From Betaproteobacteria bacterium (GTDB lineage Bacteria; Pseudomonadota; Gammaproteobacteria; Burkholderiales; Casimicrobiaceae): 64,000 nt of DNA. A program made the position numbers and the translations under genes. The DNA lies in NCBI GenBank assembly GCA_016720425.1, contig JADKKQ010000001.1, forward strand, positions 186,001 through 250,000, given 5' to 3'. The notes beneath the pieces were generated by a model. It was not told the DNA's origin, searched no databases, and worked only from the letters and a program-made list of their open reading frames with translations. This document shows, one piece after another, positions 55,518 to 63,069 of this stretch (its first letter is position 1; every line of letters starts with the position of its first letter).

Positions 55518-55901
55518 TCAATGCAGCACGCGCGGCACCGAGAGCGTGAACGAGGCGATCGTCGCCTCGAAGGCGGCGCCGTCCTCGGCCATCATCTGGT
55601 AGCTGCCGTGCATCGTGCCCACGGGCGTGGGCAGCGTCGCCCCGCTGGTGTACTCGAACGACTCGCCGGGCTGCAGCAGCGGCTGCTGGCCGACGACGCC
55701 GCGCCCCTGCACCTGCTGCACCTGGTGGTCGCCGTCGGTGATGTACCAGTGGCGGGAGAGCAGCCGGGCCGCCACCTGGCCGGTGTTCGTGATGGTGATC
55801 GTGTAGGCGAACACGTAGTGCTTGCGCGACGGGTCGGACTGCTCGGCGACGTAGGTCGCTTTCGCCTCCACCGCAATCCGGTATTTGTCGCGCTCGTCCA
55901 T
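55518..55901 (-). CDS. apaG: ApaG protein
   Basis: A 127-residue fibronectin-III-like protein: VEAKATYVAEQSDPSRKHYVFAYTITI, HWYITDGDHQVQQVQG, GVVGQQPLLQPGESFEYTSG and GTMHGSYQMMAEDG. ApaG is linked with Co2+ resistance and Mg2+ efflux in enterobacteria, and its biochemical role is unsettled. It is divergent from rpe with 44 bp between starts, so both promoters share that gap. The apaG-rpe pairing is common in betaproteobacteria. Confidence 0.94.
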   Translation of the reverse strand: MDERDKYRIAVEAKATYVAEQSDPSRKHYVFAYTITITNTGQVAARLLSRHWYITDGDHQVQQVQGRGVVGQQPLLQPGESFEYTSGATLPTPVGTMHGSYQMMAEDGAAFEATIASFTLSVPRVLH

Positions 55902-55945
55902 GCCCGTCGCCAGCGCCCCTGTCCCTCGATCGAGGAATTATAACG

Positions 55946-56641
55946 ATGCCCGACTACAAAATCGCTCCTTCGCTGCTTTCCGCCGATTTCGCCCGCCTCG
56001 GCGAGGAGGTTCGCGCCGTCATCGCCGCCGGTGCCGACCTCATCCACTTCGACGTGATGGACAACCATTACGTGCCGAACCTCACCGTCGGGCCCCTGGT
56101 CTGCGAGGCGTTGAAGCGGCACGCCACCGTGCCCATCGACGTCCACCTGATGATCAAGCCGGTGGACCGGATCGTCCCCGATTTCGCCAAGGCGGGTGCC
56201 GGCATCATCAGCTTTCATCCCGAGGCCTCCGAGCACATCGACCGGACCATCGGGCTGATTCGCGATTGCGGCTGTCGGCCGGGCCTCGTGTTCAATCCGG
56301 CGACCCCGCTCGACTGGCTCGACCACACGCTCGACAAGCTCGATCTCGTGCTGGTCATGGGGGTGAATCCCGGCTTCGGCGGCCAGTCGTTCATCCCGCA
56401 TGCGCTGGTGAAGATCGAGGCGGTGCGGCGGCGGATCGATGCCGTGCAGCAGCGCACCGGCCGGCCGATCCTGCTCGAAGTCGACGGCGGGGTGAAGGTC
56501 GACAACATCGGGGCGGTCGCGCGCGCCGGCGCCGACACCTTCGTCGCCGGCTCGGCGGTGTTCGGCGCCACCGACTACCCGGCGACCATCGCCGCGATGC
56601 GGGCGGCGATCGCCGCCGCGGCCGTCGAGGGCGGGGGCTGA
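55946..56641 (+). CDS. rpe: Ribulose-phosphate 3-epimerase
   Basis: Interconverts ribulose 5-phosphate and xylulose 5-phosphate. TIM barrel of 231 residues with IAPSLLSADFARLGEE, HFDVMDNHYVPNLTVGP (metal His/Asp), VMGVNPGFGGQSFIP and EVDGGVKVDNI. Followed two bases later by the gph start. With zwf and gnd it completes the pentose-phosphate set in this window. Confidence 0.96.
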   Translation: MPDYKIAPSLLSADFARLGEEVRAVIAAGADLIHFDVMDNHYVPNLTVGPLVCEALKRHATVPIDVHLMIKPVDRIVPDFAKAGAGIISFHPEASEHIDRTIGLIRDCGCRPGLVFNPATPLDWLDHTLDKLDLVLVMGVNPGFGGQSFIPHALVKIEAVRRRIDAVQQRTGRPILLEVDGGVKVDNIGAVARAGADTFVAGSAVFGATDYPATIAAMRAAIAAAAVEGGG

Positions 56642-56643
56642 CC

Positions 56644-57366
56644 GTGCCGCCGACGGCGCGGGGCGAGCGGATCTTCGACGTCGGTGCGGTTGCGTTCGAT
56701 CTCGACGGCACGCTGCTCGACACCATCCACGACCTCGCGGCGGCGATCAACGCGCTGCTGGCGGACCTGGGCTATCCGCCGCTGCCCAAGGCCGAGATCC
56801 GCGACCTGGTCGGCAAGGGCATGCCGAATCTCGTGCGCCGGGTGCTCGCCAGCGCCTTCGCCGTGTCGCCCGCCGCGGTCGACGACGACGAGGTGAGCTC
56901 CGCGCTCACCCGCTACCAGGGGCACTACGCGGCGCTGCTCGGCCGCGAGACCCGGCTCTACCCGGGCGTGCGCGAGGGACTGGAGCGCCTGGCCGCGATG
57001 GGCATGCCGATGGCGGTGATCACCAACAAGGCGACGCGCTTCGTGCGCCCGCATCTCGACCTGGCCGGACTCACGCCGTTCTTCCGGGTGCTGATCGGCG
57101 GCGACGACCTGCCGGTGAAGAAGCCCGCGCCCGATCCGCTGCTGCACGTCGCGGCGCGGCTGGGCGTGGCGCCGGCGCAGCTGCTGATGGTCGGCGACTC
57201 GACCAACGACGCGCAGGCGGCGCGCGCCGCCGGCTGTCCGGTGCTGATCCTGCCCTACGGCTACAACGAGGGCGAGCCGGTGCAGAACGTGGATGCCGAT
57301 GGTATAGTCCCGTCGCTCGTCGACGTGGCCGAGCGCGTTCGCCTGATCGCCCCAAAGCACCCTTGA
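56644..57366 (+). CDS. gph: Phosphoglycolate phosphatase (second copy)
   Basis: HAD phosphatase of 240 residues: FDLDGTLLDTIHDLAAAIN, VITNKATRF, the Lys in DDLPVKKPAPDPLL and VGDSTNDAQAARAAG. The rpe-gph-trpE order is the usual place of true phosphoglycolate phosphatase in beta- and gammaproteobacteria, so this copy fits the name better than the ubiG-linked one. Start is the GTG at 56644, two nt after the rpe stop. A TATAGT hexamer near its 3' end may belong to a trpE promoter. Confidence 0.92.
   Translation: MPPTARGERIFDVGAVAFDLDGTLLDTIHDLAAAINALLADLGYPPLPKAEIRDLVGKGMPNLVRRVLASAFAVSPAAVDDDEVSSALTRYQGHYAALLGRETRLYPGVREGLERLAAMGMPMAVITNKATRFVRPHLDLAGLTPFFRVLIGGDDLPVKKPAPDPLLHVAARLGVAPAQLLMVGDSTNDAQAARAAGCPVLILPYGYNEGEPVQNVDADGIVPSLVDVAERVRLIAPKHP
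57280..57308 (+). promoter_or_regulatory. Weak candidate promoter for trpE
   Basis: TATAGT (57303-57308) within the end of gph, with a poor -35 (GTGCAG at 57280-57285, 17-bp spacer). It would give a leader of about 220 nt before trpE. No Trp-rich leader peptide is evident. Confidence 0.3.
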
Positions 57367-57533
57367 GACCCTGCGCCCTTCCCCGCCCGTTTTCCGCCGC
57401 GCCCTGCGGCGGCCGGCTCGCCGCGCAAGGGCGCTGGCGGCGCTGACCGCCCGCGCTCCGGGCGTCCCGTCGCTGCGGACGCCGGCACTTCGCCGCCGCC
57501 CGCGGCTCCCGCCACCGAACCGGTCGCTGCCCC

Positions 57534-59012
57534 ATGAACGAAGCCGAGTTTCGCGCGCTCTGCGCGCAAGGTTACAACCGCATACCGCTGGTCCTCGAGA
57601 CCTTCGCCGACCTCGACACGCCGCTGTCGCTGTACGTCAAGCTCGCCGGCCGGAAGTACTCGTTCCTGCTCGAGTCGGTCGTCGGCGGCGAGCGCTTCGG
57701 GCGCTACTCGTTCATCGGCCTGCCGGCGAAGCTGTGCCTGCGCGCCCGCGGCACCGCGATCGAAGTCGAGGATCGCGGCGTCGTCGTCGAGCGGCACGAG
57801 GGCGACCCGCTGGCTTTCATCGGCGACTTCATGCGCCGCTACCGCGTCGCGCCGCGCCCGGGCCTGCCGCGTTTCTGCGGCGGCCTCGCCGGGCTCTTCG
57901 GCTACGACACCGTGCGCTACATCGAGGCGAAGCTCGCGCACTCCGCGCCGCCCCCGGCCCCCGGGCTCGCCGACGTGCCCGACGTGCTGCTGCTGCTGAC
58001 CGAGGAGCTCGCCGTCGTCGACAACCTCGCCGGCAAGATCTACCTGATCGTGTTCGCCGACCCGTCGGTGCCGGATGCTCACGCGCAGGCGTCGGCGCGG
58101 CTGCAGGAGCTGCGGCGCCTGCTCCGCGCGCCGGTCGCGATCCCCTTCCAGACCGCCTCGCCGCTGACGCAGGGCCAGAGCGAGTTCGGCGCCGACGGCT
58201 TCCAGGCGGCGGTGCGACGGGCCAAGGACTACATCGCCGCCGGCGACATCATGCAGGTGGTGCTGTCGCAGCGCCTCGCCCGCCCCTTCGCCGCGTCGCC
58301 GCTGTCGCTCTACCGCGCGCTGCGGTCGCTGAACCCCTCACCGTACATGTTCTACTACGACTTCGGCGATTTCCACGTCGTCGGCGCGTCGCCCGAGATC
58401 CTGGTGCGCAAGGAGGGCGACACGGTGACGCTGCGGCCGATCGCGGGGACGCGCCCTCGCGGCGCCACGCGCGAGGCCGACGAGAAGCTCGCGCAGGAAC
58501 TGCTGGCCGACCCCAAGGAGATCGCCGAGCACGTGATGCTGGTCGATCTCGGCCGCAACGACGTCGGCCGCGTCGCGCAGACCGGCACCGTCGAACTCAC
58601 CGACCGGATGGTCGTCGAGCGCTACTCGCACGTGATGCACATCGTGTCGAACGTCGAGGGGCGGCTGAAGCCCGGGCTCACCAGCATCGACGTGCTGCGC
58701 GCGGCGTTCCCGGCGGGCACGGTCAGCGGCGCGCCGAAGGTGCGGGCGATGGAGATCATCGACGAGCTCGAACCCACGAAGCGCGGCGCCTACGCCGGCG
58801 CCGTCGGCTACCTCTCGTTCCAGGACGACATGGACACGGCGATCGCGATCCGGACCGCGGTGATCAGGGACGGGATGCTCTACGTCCAGGCGGGCGCCGG
58901 CATCGTCCACGACTCGGTGCCGGAATCGGAGTGGACCGAGACGCAGAACAAGGCGCGCGCGGTGCTGCGCGCCGCCGACATGGTGCAGCAGGGGCTCGAC
59001 GCCGAAGTCTGA
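57534..59012 (+). CDS. trpE: Anthranilate synthase component I
   Basis: Chorismate-using subunit of anthranilate synthase, 492 residues. N-terminal regulatory part with LLESVVGGERFGRYSFIG (the LLES motif of tryptophan feedback) and the C-terminal catalytic core: AKDYIAAGDIMQVVLSQR, NPSPYMFYYDFGDF, PIAGTRPRGATREADE, EHVMLVDLGRNDVGRV and AGAGIVHDSVPESEW. The partner trpG lies 3.5 kb downstream, with zwf and two minus-strand genes in between. Confidence 0.96.
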   Translation: MNEAEFRALCAQGYNRIPLVLETFADLDTPLSLYVKLAGRKYSFLLESVVGGERFGRYSFIGLPAKLCLRARGTAIEVEDRGVVVERHEGDPLAFIGDFMRRYRVAPRPGLPRFCGGLAGLFGYDTVRYIEAKLAHSAPPPAPGLADVPDVLLLLTEELAVVDNLAGKIYLIVFADPSVPDAHAQASARLQELRRLLRAPVAIPFQTASPLTQGQSEFGADGFQAAVRRAKDYIAAGDIMQVVLSQRLARPFAASPLSLYRALRSLNPSPYMFYYDFGDFHVVGASPEILVRKEGDTVTLRPIAGTRPRGATREADEKLAQELLADPKEIAEHVMLVDLGRNDVGRVAQTGTVELTDRMVVERYSHVMHIVSNVEGRLKPGLTSIDVLRAAFPAGTVSGAPKVRAMEIIDELEPTKRGAYAGAVGYLSFQDDMDTAIAIRTAVIRDGMLYVQAGAGIVHDSVPESEWTETQNKARAVLRAADMVQQGLDAEV

Positions 59013-59100
59013 CGCGCCGCCCGGCCGGCCGTCGGGGCGGGAGCCCCGCGACCGGGCCAGCGCACTGCGCGCCCACGCGGCGCATTCCCGGAAGACGACG

Positions 59101-60624
59101 ATGACCCAAGGCGACGCGACGCAACTGGTGCAGATCCTCATCTTCGGCGGACGCGGCGATCTCGCGCGCCGCAAGCTCGTGCCGGCGATCGCCAGCCTGG
59201 CGCGCAGGCCGCAGGGCGGCGCGCAGCTGCAGGTCGTCGGCATCGGGCGGAGCGGAATGAGCGACGACGCGTTCCGGGCGTGGCTGCGCGGCTTCCCGCA
59301 GGAAGGGCACGCGGAGGCGTTCGACGCGATCGCGCCGCAGGTCCACTACCGCAGCGCCGACGTCCAGGACCTCGCCTCGCTGGCGAAGCTGCGCGCCGAA
59401 GTCGACGCGCTGGCCGGCGGCGCCGAAGTCGCGCGGCTCTGCTATCTCGCGCTCGAGCCGCGGCTGTTCGCCTCGGCGGTGACGCTGCTGTCCGAGTCCG
59501 GGATCGTCCATCGACACCGGAGCGAGGACCGCGGCTACCGGCGGGTGATCATCGAGAAGCCCTTCGGTCACGACCTGGCGAGCGCGCACGCGCTGAACGA
59601 GGCGGTGCAGCGGGTGCTGAACGAGCACCAGGTGCTGCGGATCGACCACTACCTGGGCAAGGAGACCGTGCAGAACCTCCTCGGTTTCCGCTTCCACAAC
59701 GCGATCTTCGAGCCGGTCTGGAACCGGCACCACGTCGAGCTGGTGCAGATCACCGTCGCCGAGACGCTCGGCGTCGAGGAGGGGCGCGCCGCCTACTACG
59801 ACGGCACCGGTGCGCTGCGCGACGTGCTGCAGAACCACATGCTGCAGGTGCTCGCGCTCGTCGCGATGGAGCCGCCGGCCTCGCTCGACGCCGAGGCGCT
59901 GCGCAACCAGAAGGTCGAGGTGCTGCGCGCGCTGCGCCTGCCCGACCCGGAGGAGGTCGCGCGCAGCAGCGTGCGCGCCCGCTACGGCCCCGGCGCCGCG
60001 CAGCGTGGCTACCTCGACGAAGTGGGCGTGGCGGAGGACTCGACGACCGAGACCTACGTCGCGCTGCGGGCCGAGATCAACAACTGGCGGTGGCGCGGCG
60101 TGCCCTTCCTGCTGCGCCACGGCAAGCGGCTGCCGAAGCGCTTCACCGAGGTGCAGGTGCAGTTCCGGATGCCGCCGCTGCAGCTCTTCAACCGGCCGCC
60201 GGACATGAGCGACGCGGAGTTCGACCGGGCGCTGCACAACGGTGCGCTCTGCCTCATTCGACCGAACGTGCTCACCATCGGCATCCAGCCGCGCGAGACC
60301 ATCGGGCTGTCGTTCGGCGTCAAGCAGCCCGGGCCCGAGATGATCATGGCCCCGGCGGCGCTCGCCTTCGACTACCGGGAGCGCTTCGACGACGCGCCGC
60401 CCGATGCCTACGAGCGGCTGCTCCAGGACGCCATCGCCGGCGACGCCACGCTGTTCCTGCGCTCCGACGAGATCGAGGCCAGCTGGCGCTACTGCGATGC
60501 GGTGCGCACCGCGTGGAGCGAGCACGGCGCCGTGCCCCTGCACGAGTACCCCGCCGGCACCTGGGGCCCGGCTGCGGCCGACGAGCTCTTTCGCGGTTGC
60601 GAGGGCGGCTGGACGCGCGGCTGA
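59101..60624 (+). CDS. zwf: Glucose-6-phosphate 1-dehydrogenase
   Basis: First oxidative step of the pentose-phosphate pathway, 507 residues. The catalytic signature RIDHYLGKETVQNLL is intact, with EKPFGHDL before it and RGVPFLLRHGKRLPKRFTEV in the C-terminal domain. The N-terminal dinucleotide loop reads FGGRGDLARRKL where most Zwf proteins have GASGDL, a notable change close to the NADP site. It starts 88 nt after trpE on the same strand, possibly read from the trpE promoter. No edd or pgl gene is adjacent. Confidence 0.94.
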   Translation: MTQGDATQLVQILIFGGRGDLARRKLVPAIASLARRPQGGAQLQVVGIGRSGMSDDAFRAWLRGFPQEGHAEAFDAIAPQVHYRSADVQDLASLAKLRAEVDALAGGAEVARLCYLALEPRLFASAVTLLSESGIVHRHRSEDRGYRRVIIEKPFGHDLASAHALNEAVQRVLNEHQVLRIDHYLGKETVQNLLGFRFHNAIFEPVWNRHHVELVQITVAETLGVEEGRAAYYDGTGALRDVLQNHMLQVLALVAMEPPASLDAEALRNQKVEVLRALRLPDPEEVARSSVRARYGPGAAQRGYLDEVGVAEDSTTETYVALRAEINNWRWRGVPFLLRHGKRLPKRFTEVQVQFRMPPLQLFNRPPDMSDAEFDRALHNGALCLIRPNVLTIGIQPRETIGLSFGVKQPGPEMIMAPAALAFDYRERFDDAPPDAYERLLQDAIAGDATLFLRSDEIEASWRYCDAVRTAWSEHGAVPLHEYPAGTWGPAAADELFRGCEGGWTRG

Positions 60625-60668
60625 GGGGGTTTGTCCCCGGCGGCGGATTCGCGCCGTGCCAGGATGGG

Positions 60669-61391
60669 TCAGCGCATCCAGAGCCCGAGCACCGTCGCCA
60701 GCGCACCCGCACCCACGGCGAGCAAGTCGATGCCCCGGCGGCCCTCGCGGTGACGCTCACGCTCGCTGGCCGTCAGGCTGTCGAGCATCGCCTGGGCCAT
60801 CGCCGCCCGGGCCGCGGCGTCGCCGCCGCCCGCCGCCGGCCCGCTTCCGGGGGCTGCGGCGTCGAGCTCGCGCAGCGTCCTGGCCACGCCGTCGGGGTCG
60901 AGCAGCGCGATGGGTGCCCGGCAGTGGCTGCAGGCGTTCTCGCGCGCGAGGTCGATGGGCGCGCCGCACTGCGAGCAGTTCACCTGCCGGACGAGTTCGC
61001 GCAGCCGCGCGAGCTCGGCCGCCGACGGCTCGCGCAGGAAATTCTTCTCGCGCAGGAAGGCGTGGAACCCGGTCAGGCGGCCGTGCCCGGCGGCACAGCG
61101 CCAGTAGGTGAACCGGGTGCTGCGCTGCAGGTCGTGGGTGAAGGCCAGCCGCTTGCCGCAGCGCGGGCAGGACAGCGCCGAGTCGAGGGCGCGCCGATCC
61201 TGCCGGGCGCTGTCGGCAATGACCGTGAACAGCGCCCGCACCGCTTGTCGGTCGAGGGCGAGGCTCTCGGTGCCGTCGAACCAGAACAGGTGGCAGGTCG
61301 GACAGGCATCCACTTCGACCGGGGCCGCGGTCAGCGCCGCGCGGAAGCGGTGCGCACGCATCGGCTGCGCGCAGTTGGGACAGGCGGTCAT
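60669..61391 (-). CDS. Zinc-ribbon (TFIIB-type) membrane-anchored protein
   Basis: A 240-residue protein with three paired-Cys motifs: CPNCAQPM...CPTCHLFWFDGTE at the N-terminus (the zf-TFIIB pattern), CPRCGKRL in the middle and CSQCGAPIDL...CSHCRAPI near residue 155. A single hydrophobic helix ends the protein (GIDLLAVGAGALATVLGLW). Role unknown. Start ATG at 61391 is preferred, as it begins directly at the first ribbon; an upstream in-frame start at 61463 is possible. It is convergent with zwf. Confidence 0.72.
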   Translation of the reverse strand: MTACPNCAQPMRAHRFRAALTAAPVEVDACPTCHLFWFDGTESLALDRQAVRALFTVIADSARQDRRALDSALSCPRCGKRLAFTHDLQRSTRFTYWRCAAGHGRLTGFHAFLREKNFLREPSAAELARLRELVRQVNCSQCGAPIDLARENACSHCRAPIALLDPDGVARTLRELDAAAPGSGPAAGGGDAAARAAMAQAMLDSLTASERERHREGRRGIDLLAVGAGALATVLGLWMR

Positions 61392-61601
61392 CGGCACAGG
61401 GGCGACCGGATGCGGGGGCGGTTCGGCGTGACGGACGAGTGCGACGCGGCTTGCCGCCGTCATCGATGGACGCCATGATACCGCGCCCGCTGCGGGCGCC
61501 CGCCGCGCCGTCGCTGACTGCGGGCGGGTCGTCGGTCACGGAATGGAAACGGAGCGGGAACGCCGAACGCGGTTGTCGCGTCGGCGCGCACCAGGCTGAA
61601 C

Positions 61602-61735
61602 TCCCGTGCAAGCGTCCTCAGGCGCGAACGCCGGGGCGCGGAAGATCGGGGCTGGGCCCCCGCACGCACTCCCTGTAGGAGCGCCTTCAGGCGCGAATGC
61701 AGTTTCAGGGCGGCGATTCGCCGCTGCAGCCAACT
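61602..61735. repeat. REP palindromes, one degenerate and one pair
   Basis: 61674-61731 contains TGTAGGAGCGCCTTCAGGCG followed by CGAATGC, then the inverted unit GCGATTCGCCGCTGCAGCC. It is nearly the same as the REP pair split by the insertion sequence at 34.7-36.2 kb. A decayed single unit (GTGCAAGCGTCCTCAGGCGC) precedes it at 61605-61624. The rest of the 437-bp gap between the zinc-ribbon gene and the next small gene shows no gene. Confidence 0.82.
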
Positions 61736-61828
61736 TTGCCAAGAGCCCCGGCGGATCCTTCCTGACGCCGGGCCAACGGACGCGGCGCGCCCCCGCACGC
61801 GGGCGCAGGGGAGCACGAGGCAACAAGG

Positions 61829-62065
61829 TCAGTGCGTCTGCGTCGTCGGCTCGGCCGCGGCCTGGCGCACTTCGCCGGACGCGATGTCGCGCGCGACGCG
61901 CAGCGTCTCGAACCGGGCTTCGAGGAACTGCTGGCGCGCGAGCAGCGCGTGGTCGTCGGCCGGCAGGAAGCCGGAAACGATCAGCGTGAGTCCGGCCGCG
62001 GTGATCATGGCGGCGACGCCGGCGAAGACGGTCTTTTCGGTGCGGCTGTGCAGGTCGTAGTTCAT
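61829..62065 (-). CDS. Small membrane protein, function unknown
   Basis: A 78-residue protein with a hydrophobic helix at about residues 13-32 (FAGVAAMITAAGLTLIVSGF) and a soluble, charged C-terminal helix. AAGGAG lies 5 nt before the ATG at 62065, a good RBS that decides the start over the GTG at 62071. No family recognised. Its position between the REP cluster and trpG gives no functional hint. Confidence 0.6.
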   Translation of the reverse strand: MNYDLHSRTEKTVFAGVAAMITAAGLTLIVSGFLPADDHALLARQQFLEARFETLRVARDIASGEVRQAAAEPTTQTH

Positions 62066-62484
62066 GTCCACTCCTTGGCGTTGTACGGCCGGCGTCCGGG
62101 GCTTGCGTGCCGACGGGTCCTGCCACGGATTCGACTCTAGGCAGGCGCACCCGAGGGCTCAAGCCGTTTGCGACGAAACCGGGAATTCGCGGGACGGACG
62201 GGCGAGGGACGGCGCGAACTTCAAGGTGCTCGACAGCACGGGCGTCGGGCACGGCTTCTCCAGCGGGCTGCCGGGGCGGTACAATCGCTGCCTATGCCGT
62301 TGCGCCCGACACCTTCGCATCTTTTCTCTGCCCGCCGCTGGCGGCGCTAGCCCGCCACGACCGACCCTCCTGTTCCGTGCCCGCAGCCCCTGCGGGCGAT
62401 CGCCGAGCGACGGAACTTCTCCCGGGCAATCCGACGAAGCTGCGCCAATCCGTTCCGGGACCGAATGCGCTGCCGGAGTGCAAG
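62066..62484 (+). promoter_or_regulatory. trpG upstream region with a candidate promoter
   Basis: About 420 bp without a convincing gene. TACAAT at 62280-62285 with TTCTCC 18 bp upstream (62256-62261) could be a promoter for trpGD, leaving a leader of about 190 nt. A short frame at 62294-62350 (18 codons) ends RRWRR and holds a single Trp codon, too little to call a trp leader peptide. Confidence 0.35.
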
Positions 62485-63069
62485 ATGCTGCTGATGATCG
62501 ACAATTACGACAGCTTCACCTGGAACCTCGTCCAGTACTTCGGCGAGCTGGGTGCGGACGTCCACGTCCACCGCAACGACGCGATCACGCTGGAGCAGAT
62601 CGAGGCCTGGCAGCCGGAACGGATCGTCATCTCGCCGGGCCCGTGCACGCCGCGCGAGGCGGGGATCTCGGTGCCGGTGATCGAGCGCTTCGCCGGACGG
62701 ATCCCGCTGCTCGGCGTCTGCCTCGGGCACCAGGCGATCGGGCAGGCGTTCGGCGGCAACGTCGTGCGCGCGCAGCGCGTGATGCACGGCAAGGTCTCCG
62801 CGGTGACGCACGACGGCCGCGGCGTGTTCACCGGCCTGCCCTCGCCGCTTGCCGTCACCCGCTACCACTCGCTGGCCATCGAGCGGGCGACGCTGCCGGC
62901 CGGTCTCGAGATCACCGCCACCGCCGAGGACGGCGAGATCATGGGCGTGCGGCACCGGAGCCTGCCGGTCGAGGGCGTGCAATTCCATCCCGAGGCCTTC
63001 CTCACCGAGCACGGGCACGCGCTGCTGCGCAACTTTCTCCATCCGCCGACACAAGGAAGCACGCCATGA
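62485..63069 (+). CDS. trpG: Anthranilate synthase component II (glutamine amidotransferase)
   Basis: Supplies ammonia to TrpE. Class I glutamine amidotransferase of 194 residues: MLLMIDNYDSFTWNLVQYFG, the oxyanion PGPCTPREAG, the nucleophile Cys in LLGVCLGHQAIGQAFGG and the His-Glu pair in GVQFHPEAFLTEHG. GGAG is 9 nt before the ATG at 62485. The stop overlaps the trpD start (ATGA). Confidence 0.96.
   Translation: MLLMIDNYDSFTWNLVQYFGELGADVHVHRNDAITLEQIEAWQPERIVISPGPCTPREAGISVPVIERFAGRIPLLGVCLGHQAIGQAFGGNVVRAQRVMHGKVSAVTHDGRGVFTGLPSPLAVTRYHSLAIERATLPAGLEITATAEDGEIMGVRHRSLPVEGVQFHPEAFLTEHGHALLRNFLHPPTQGSTP

Noticed and set aside
62294..62350. An 18-codon frame ending RRWRR upstream of trpG as a trp attenuator peptide
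   Set aside because: Only one Trp codon, no RBS, and no alternative hairpins followed by a T run.
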